From: Frankiaceae bacterium
GTDB lineage: Bacteria; Actinomycetota; Actinomycetes; JAFAQI01
DNA length: 8,184 bases
Direction of reading: 5' to 3'
Assembly: GCA_030840615.1 (NCBI GenBank)
Contig: JAVEEE010000505.1
Coordinates: 1 to 8,184, forward strand
Shown here: one piece after another, positions 4,445 to 8,184 of the stretch
How positions within the stretch are numbered: position 1 is the first letter of the stretch
How the letters are laid out: each line of letters starts with the position of its first letter
Position numbers and translations under genes: made by a program
Notes under the pieces: model-generated
What the model saw: only the letters and a program-made list of their open reading frames with translations
What the model was told of the DNA's origin: nothing
The model's database searches: none

Positions 4445-6757
4445 ATGACCGACGTCAGTCGCCGCCGCTTCCTCGCCTACGTGATCGCGGCCCCCACCGT
4501 CGTCGCGGCCGCGCGTTGGGCCGATGCCGGCACCAGCACCACCGCCGCGCCGCAGCCGATCCCGTCAGCGCCTGGCCTGTCCGACACCTACGACCTCAAC
4601 GACCTGCTTACCGACTCCACCAAGACGACCGCCAACATGATCACCGTCCGCGTGAACAAGGACGGCACCGCGTCGTTCGCCTTGCCGCGCATCGAGACAG
4701 GTCAGGGCATCACCACCTCCACCGCAATGCTCATCGCCGAGGAGATGGACCTGCCGGTCAGCAAGGTCCACGTCACCCTCGCGGACGCCCGGCCCGAGCT
4801 GAAGCAAAACCAGTTCACCGGCGGCTCCAACACCAGCATCTCCACCTACACCCCCATCAGGACCGCCGCCGCCGCCGCGAAACAGCAGATGAAGGGCGAG
4901 GCTGCGCGGCGGCTCGGCGTCTCCGCCGACCACCTCACCACTCGCGATGGTGTCGTGCACGCACCCGACGGCCGCACGATCCCCTACGCCGACCTCGCCG
5001 AGTCGGCCGCAGCCACGAGCACCCGACAGATCGTCGTGGCGCTCAAGGATCCGTCGGAGTTCCGCATCATCGGCCGACCGCACGGCCGCGTCGACGCGCA
5101 CGCCGCTGTCACCGGACGCAAGACGTTCACGATGGACATGCACGTCCGCGGCGCGCTGCCGACGATGATCTGCCGCCCGCCCACGATCAAGGGCACGGTC
5201 AAGCGGGTGAACAACCGCACCACGGTGACGAACATGCCCGGCGTCACCGACGTCGCCGTCATCTCCGGCGGCGTCGCTGTCCGCGCCCGCACGTTCGGCC
5301 AGTGCATCGACGCGGTTCGCGCGCTGAAGGTGACGTGGAACCCCGGCACCGTCGACAAGGACAGCGACAAGACCTTCCTCGCCGAGCTCAAGGCCAACGA
5401 GCTGCCGTTCGGCGCCCCCTCGCCCGACCCGCTCGCCGATGTCGTCGACGAGTCGTTCACCTTCTACTGGAAGAGCAACTCCGCGCTAGAGCCCAACGTC
5501 GCGATCGCTGACGTGCGCAAGACCCGCGCCACGATCTGGTCGCCGCTGCAGGCGCCGATCTTCACCCAGCAGGAGGTCGCCGATCTGCTCGGCTTCTCGG
5601 TCGACCAGGTCAAGGTGCACGTCCTGCCCGGCGGCGGCGCGTTCGGGCGCCGCATGTTCAGCGACGTCGCGCTCGAAGCCGCTGAGGCGTCGAAGAAGTT
5701 CGGCAAGCCCGTCAAGCTCATGTGGCACCGCACCGACGAGTTCCGCGCCGGCCGGATGCACCCGATGGCGACCTCACATGTGCGCGCGACGTACAGCGGG
5801 GGATCGGTGCTGAGCTTCGAGCAGCGGCACACCAGCATGGCCACCGACTGGTCGATGGGTTTCGGCGAGCCGCTCAGCGCGTCGATGGCGTCGGCGCCGC
5901 CCGCCGGCCTCGGCGACCAGGGCTACTCCCAAGGCGTCTGGAACCTCACAATCAACGTCCCCTACAACTTCGGTCAGGTCGACCACGCGATCTACGAGAT
6001 CCGCAAGTACGACGACATGCACACCGGCAGTGTCCGCAACCTTTACAGCGCCGACGCAGCCGTCGCGCGCGAGCTCGTCGTCGACAAGCTCGCCAAGGCG
6101 ATGAAGGTGGACCGCTACCGCTTCCGGCAGGAGTTCCTGAAGGACGACGACCTGGCCAGCGGCGTGCTGCACGCCGCTGCCAAGGCGGCGCGTTGGGGCC
6201 GGCACATGCCGGCCGGCACCGCGCAGGGCATCGCGTTCCACTCCGAATACCACGGGAAGATCGCTGCCGTCGCCGAGATCGACTGCCGTCCCAGCACGGT
6301 CAACCGCAAGAAGCGCCAAGCGGTCACCGGCCCGCGCGTCACCAAGCTCGTCATCGCCGTCGACGTCGGGCTGCCGATCAACCCGCGTGGCCTGGAGGCG
6401 CAGATGATGGGCGGCGCGATGGACGCGATCGGCCAGATCCTGACCGAGAGCATGCACCTGCGCGACGGTTACTTCCTCGAGGGCAGCTGGGACGACTACT
6501 ACTACACCAGGCAGTGGAACGTCCCGCGCGACATCAAGGTCATTGTCATGCCGCCGAGCTCGGACGCCCCCGGCGGCGCGGGGGAGTTCGGTGTCGCGGT
6601 GACCAAGGCAGCGGTCGCTTGCGCACTCGCGCAGGCCACCCACGAGACGCCGGCGTACTTCCCGATCAACCACTTCGACCCGCTGCCGTTCCACCCGTTC
6701 CCGACCGAGCCACCCATCCCGCAGTCGCCCCGCGACGGCCTGAAGCACGCTCGATAG
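4445..6757 (+). CDS. Tat-exported molybdopterin-binding subunit of an IorB-type xanthine dehydrogenase-family oxidoreductase
   Basis: A 770-residue molybdenum hydroxylase large subunit, predicted to hydroxylate or oxidise an N-heterocycle or aldehyde with water as oxygen donor. The N-terminus has a twin-arginine signal, SRRRFLAYV at residues 5-13, followed by a hydrophobic stretch and an Ala-rich cleavage region, so the folded enzyme is likely exported. Family landmarks are ETGQGITTSTAMLIAEEM, the TGGSNTS segment, PGGGAFGRRMFSD (GGG at 396-398), an AVDVGLPINPRGLEAQMMGG block, and PGGAGEFGV with the expected active-site base Glu714. The overall pattern matches the beta subunit of isoquinoline 1-oxidoreductase (IorB) and related two-subunit enzymes rather than CoxL or XdhB. 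No CxxCH haem motif is present. ATG 4445 has GGGAGG seven bases upstream. The [2Fe-2S] subunit gene starts nine bases after the stop. The substrate cannot be deduced, and no molybdenum cofactor maturation gene lies nearby. Confidence 0.92.
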   Translation: MTDVSRRRFLAYVIAAPTVVAAARWADAGTSTTAAPQPIPSAPGLSDTYDLNDLLTDSTKTTANMITVRVNKDGTASFALPRIETGQGITTSTAMLIAEEMDLPVSKVHVTLADARPELKQNQFTGGSNTSISTYTPIRTAAAAAKQQMKGEAARRLGVSADHLTTRDGVVHAPDGRTIPYADLAESAAATSTRQIVVALKDPSEFRIIGRPHGRVDAHAAVTGRKTFTMDMHVRGALPTMICRPPTIKGTVKRVNNRTTVTNMPGVTDVAVISGGVAVRARTFGQCIDAVRALKVTWNPGTVDKDSDKTFLAELKANELPFGAPSPDPLADVVDESFTFYWKSNSALEPNVAIADVRKTRATIWSPLQAPIFTQQEVADLLGFSVDQVKVHVLPGGGAFGRRMFSDVALEAAEASKKFGKPVKLMWHRTDEFRAGRMHPMATSHVRATYSGGSVLSFEQRHTSMATDWSMGFGEPLSASMASAPPAGLGDQGYSQGVWNLTINVPYNFGQVDHAIYEIRKYDDMHTGSVRNLYSADAAVARELVVDKLAKAMKVDRYRFRQEFLKDDDLASGVLHAAAKAARWGRHMPAGTAQGIAFHSEYHGKIAAVAEIDCRPSTVNRKKRQAVTGPRVTKLVIAVDVGLPINPRGLEAQMMGGAMDAIGQILTESMHLRDGYFLEGSWDDYYYTRQWNVPRDIKVIVMPPSSDAPGGAGEFGVAVTKAAVACALAQATHETPAYFPINHFDPLPFHPFPTEPPIPQSPRDGLKHAR

Positions 6758-6766
6758 GAGACCGCC

Positions 6767-7255
6767 GTGGGCAAGCACACGTTCCGAGTCAACGGTGAGC
6801 GCGTAACCGTCAGCGCGCCGAGCGACGTGCGCCTTCTGTGGGTGCTCCGCGACCTGCTGGGCATCACCGGCCCGAAGTACGGCTGCGGCATCGAGGTGTG
6901 CCGGGCCTGCACGTCGCACATCAACGGCAAGGCCTTCAACCCCTGTTCCGTGCCGGTCGGGCAGATCGACAGCAACGACGAGATCACCACCATCGAAGGC
7001 CTGCCCGACACGGTCGGCAAAAAGCTGCACCCGATGCAGCAGGCCTGGATCGACCGTGACGTCGCGCAGTGCGGCTACTGCCAACCGGGTCAGATCATGG
7101 CCGCGGTGGCCAAGGTGCGCGAGGCGCAGCAGGCGGGTCGCGAGATCACCGAGGCTGACCTCGACGACATCCGCAACATCTGCCGGTGCGGCACCTACCA
7201 CCGCATCCGCGAGGCGATCCACGAGGGTGCCAAGCAGATGGCCGCCGACGACTAG
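6767..7255 (+). CDS. (2Fe-2S)-binding small subunit of the IorA-type oxidoreductase
   Basis: A 162-residue iron-sulfur subunit that carries electrons from the molybdenum centre of the preceding gene product. The N-terminal plant-ferredoxin-like domain has ligands Cys40, Cys45, Cys48 and Cys60, and the C-terminal helical domain has Cys102, Cys105, Cys139 and Cys141 (CGYCQPGQIM and NICRCGTYHRI). All eight ligands for two [2Fe-2S] clusters are present. LLWVLRDLLGITGPKYGCG is typical of the IorA branch. The usual CGACT is CRACT here, an Arg at position 46 beside two cluster ligands. The GTG start at 6767 is supported by AGGAGA (6756-6761), which overlaps the large-subunit stop, so translation is probably coupled. 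There is no signal peptide; in this family the small subunit can be carried through the Tat system by its exported partner (inference here). Both subunits are needed for activity, and no FAD subunit follows. Confidence 0.95.
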   Translation: MGKHTFRVNGERVTVSAPSDVRLLWVLRDLLGITGPKYGCGIEVCRACTSHINGKAFNPCSVPVGQIDSNDEITTIEGLPDTVGKKLHPMQQAWIDRDVAQCGYCQPGQIMAAVAKVREAQQAGREITEADLDDIRNICRCGTYHRIREAIHEGAKQMAADD

Positions 7256-7284
7256 GTCAGGCGGGGCAGCGTCTGGTCAGGCGG
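7255..7284. repeat. Short direct repeat at the convergent gene ends
   Basis: GGTCAGGCGG occurs at 7255-7264 and 7275-7284, exactly 20 bp apart. The first copy starts on the last base of the small-subunit TAG; the second contains the minus-strand TGA of the next gene. The two stops are separated by only 21 bp and no strong terminator hairpin is evident between them. The repeat may be a chance feature of GC-rich DNA. Confidence 0.4.
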
Positions 7285-7921
7285 CTTGCGCAACCAGGCG
7301 CTGCCGCAGGAGGGCGGCGCCGTCGCCGGACAGTCCGTCCAGGCCGGCCGGCCGGCCCGTCATCGCGAGCAGCACCGAAAGCGCGGGTCCCGAGACCTCC
7401 GGGCCTTCGCCGTACGACCAGCCGGTGTCGGTCGTTTCCAGTCGCAGACCCTGGATCCGCTTCTTGCCACCGACCGGAAAGCTCGCCTTCGTATACATGT
7501 CGAGGCACGCGTTCAGCGCCTCCGCGGCGACCGGCTGCACAAGGCCCAGCGGCCTGCGCAGGTCCTCACCATGCACGACGACCTCGCCGAGCATCGCCAT
7601 CGCCGGGGCCGGCGGTCGGTTTGTGGTCGTGAGCCGCTGCCGGAACCGGCCGACGATCTCGTCCTGGCTCAATCTCCCGAGCGAGCGCGCCGTGCGATCC
7701 ATCGACGTGTCGAAGCGGAAACCGCTCGTCACCATGCCCTTGAAGAACTTGCCGGGCGTCTGTTCCGCGCCGGCCAGGATGTGCGCCGCGAGCTGCCCCA
7801 CCGTCCACTTGCCGCACAGCGATGGTTGCGCCCACTGCTGGGGCGTCAGCCCGGCGATCGTGTCGGCAAGGGTCTTGCGCTCCGCGTGAGTCATGGCCCA
7901 GGTCTTAGCGTCGTCCGCCAT
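7277..7921 (-). CDS. Maleylpyruvate isomerase (MDMPI)/DinB-fold family, mycothiol-dependent-type metalloprotein
   Basis: A 214-residue protein of the actinobacterial family named after mycothiol-dependent maleylpyruvate isomerase. Landmarks are WAMTHAERKTLADTIAGLT (8-26), QQWAQPSLCGKWTVGQLAAHIL (from residue 28) and GEVVVHGEDLRRPLG (112-126). His47, Glu113 and His117 fit the His / Glu-x3-His metal site known for this fold. Most family members have no proven substrate; they are thought to use mycothiol in isomerase or S-transferase reactions, so maleylpyruvate isomerisation should not be assumed. No gentisate-pathway gene is nearby. ATG 7921 is chosen because GAGGA lies five bases upstream on the minus strand; an internal ATG at 7894 lacks a ribosome binding site. 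It converges on the oxidoreductase operon and diverges from the right-edge secreted protein. Its presence supports a mycothiol-producing actinobacterial host. Confidence 0.85.
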   Translation of the reverse strand: MADDAKTWAMTHAERKTLADTIAGLTPQQWAQPSLCGKWTVGQLAAHILAGAEQTPGKFFKGMVTSGFRFDTSMDRTARSLGRLSQDEIVGRFRQRLTTTNRPPAPAMAMLGEVVVHGEDLRRPLGLVQPVAAEALNACLDMYTKASFPVGGKKRIQGLRLETTDTGWSYGEGPEVSGPALSVLLAMTGRPAGLDGLSGDGAALLRQRLVAQAA

Positions 7922-8080
7922 CGTCGTCCTCGCTTCTGAGTGGTAGCAGCTTCTCGCCGTCCACCTCTACGACGAACGGGCCGGCCGCAAATCGACAGGT
8001 CGGACACCCTGCCTTCCCACCATAGGACCGCCTGGTCCGCGCGGGCAGGACTCCGGCGCCGGCCACCGAAACCAGGGGGC
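7922..8080. other. Divergent intergenic region
   Basis: This 159-bp gap lies between the minus-strand MDMPI-family gene and the plus-strand secreted-protein gene. It holds the minus-strand GAGGA ribosome binding site and a small perfect inverted repeat GGACC-GCCT-GGTCC (8025-8038) about 43 bp before the plus-strand start. I see no convincing promoter hexamers. The inverted repeat could be an operator, but five-base arms are weak evidence. Confidence 0.4.
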
Positions 8081-8184
8081 ATGTCCGTGCGCCCGGTCAT
8101 CGCCGCAGTCGCAGCTGTGGCACTCGTCAGCGGTGGCGTCGGTGCCGCCGCATCGTCGCAGCCGGCGCCGGCCGCGAAAGCCAG
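8081..8184 (+). CDS. Secreted protein, N-terminus only (cut by right edge)
   Basis: ATG 8081 opens 34 codons that continue past the window without a stop. The peptide MSVRPVIAAVAAVALVSGG, followed by VGAAASSQPAPAAK, is a typical Sec signal peptide: a single Arg, an Ala/Val-rich hydrophobic core, and an AAA-S cleavage-like site at about residues 22-25, then a Pro/Ala-rich linker. No lipobox cysteine is visible. There is no earlier ATG, GTG or TTG start in frame back to 8021, so the start is likely right. The purine run AGGGGG just before the ATG is too close for an ideal Shine-Dalgarno site. The function is unknown because the mature part lies outside the window. The signal peptide is not clearly related to that of the left-edge gene. 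Confidence 0.65.
   Translation, partial: MSVRPVIAAVAAVALVSGGVGAAASSQPAPAAKA

Noticed and set aside
5722..6798. 358-codon plus-strand frame inside the large subunit
   Set aside because: Extremely Arg/Pro-rich out-of-frame translation of the molybdopterin subunit gene, which carries clear family motifs throughout.
5774..7222. 482-codon open frame on the minus strand across the oxidoreductase genes
   Set aside because: It lies opposite two strongly supported genes, has no domain I recognise, is Val/Asp/Arg-rich as expected for the complement of GC-rich coding DNA, and has no matching gene start context.
7241..7285. GCCGCC (7241-7246) pairing with GGCGGC (7280-7285) as a terminator between the convergent genes
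   Set aside because: A six-base stem with a loop of over 30 bases in GC-rich DNA, inside both coding ends, is not convincing.
1..8184. CRISPR array, tRNA/rRNA, insertion sequence, integrase or phage genes
   Set aside because: No spaced identical repeats of CRISPR length, no tRNA-like cloverleaf or rRNA segment recognised, and every sizeable frame is explained by the listed chromosomal genes.

Overview
The window is high-GC DNA with actinobacterial gene style: GTG starts, GGAGG-type ribosome binding sites, Ala/Arg-rich proteins, dense reverse-strand shadow frames, and a protein of the mycothiol-dependent (actinobacteria-specific) maleylpyruvate isomerase family. I cannot name the genus from sequence alone. 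There is no RNA gene, insertion sequence, phage gene or CRISPR array. Six complete genes and two partial genes cut by the window edges fill almost all of it.

Left block (1-3488). The first 116 bases hold the N-terminus of a secreted protein on the minus strand. Diverging from it is a three-gene plus-strand operon: a polytopic membrane protein of the lysylphosphatidylglycerol-synthase-TM/flippase-like (UPF0104) family, an OmpR/PhoB-family response regulator 13 bp downstream, and a HAMP-type sensor histidine kinase starting 4 bp after the regulator's stop. The divergent gap (117-285) carries a TGAC-type direct repeat in register with the DNA helix (TGA at 184, 195, 205, 216, 226), a plausible site for an OmpR-type regulator controlling one or both sides. 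The operon ends in a perfect 12-bp inverted repeat (3435-3488) that probably serves as a terminator shared with the convergent next gene.

Middle block (3507-7255). A minus-strand alpha/beta hydrolase with an intact Ser-Asp-His triad diverges from a two-gene plus-strand operon encoding a molybdenum hydroxylase of the isoquinoline 1-oxidoreductase (IorAB) type. The 770-residue molybdopterin subunit has a twin-arginine signal and the active-site glutamate. The 162-residue subunit has all eight cysteines for two [2Fe-2S] clusters. No FAD subunit, cytochrome or maturation gene is present, so this looks like an exported enzyme that passes electrons to a carrier encoded elsewhere; its substrate is unknown. 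The leader of the large-subunit gene can form two mutually exclusive hairpins, one of which touches the Shine-Dalgarno sequence.

Right block (7277-8184). A minus-strand DinB/MDMPI-family, mycothiol-dependent-type metalloprotein gene converges on the oxidoreductase operon with only 21 bp between stops. Diverging from it, at the right edge, is the signal-peptide portion of another secreted protein.

Nothing here is a clearly undescribed system. The points most worth a second look are the phased repeat array with the flippase/two-component operon, the 15-bp in-frame duplication in the kinase dimerisation region, and the two-subunit Tat-exported molybdenum enzyme with its three-arm leader.
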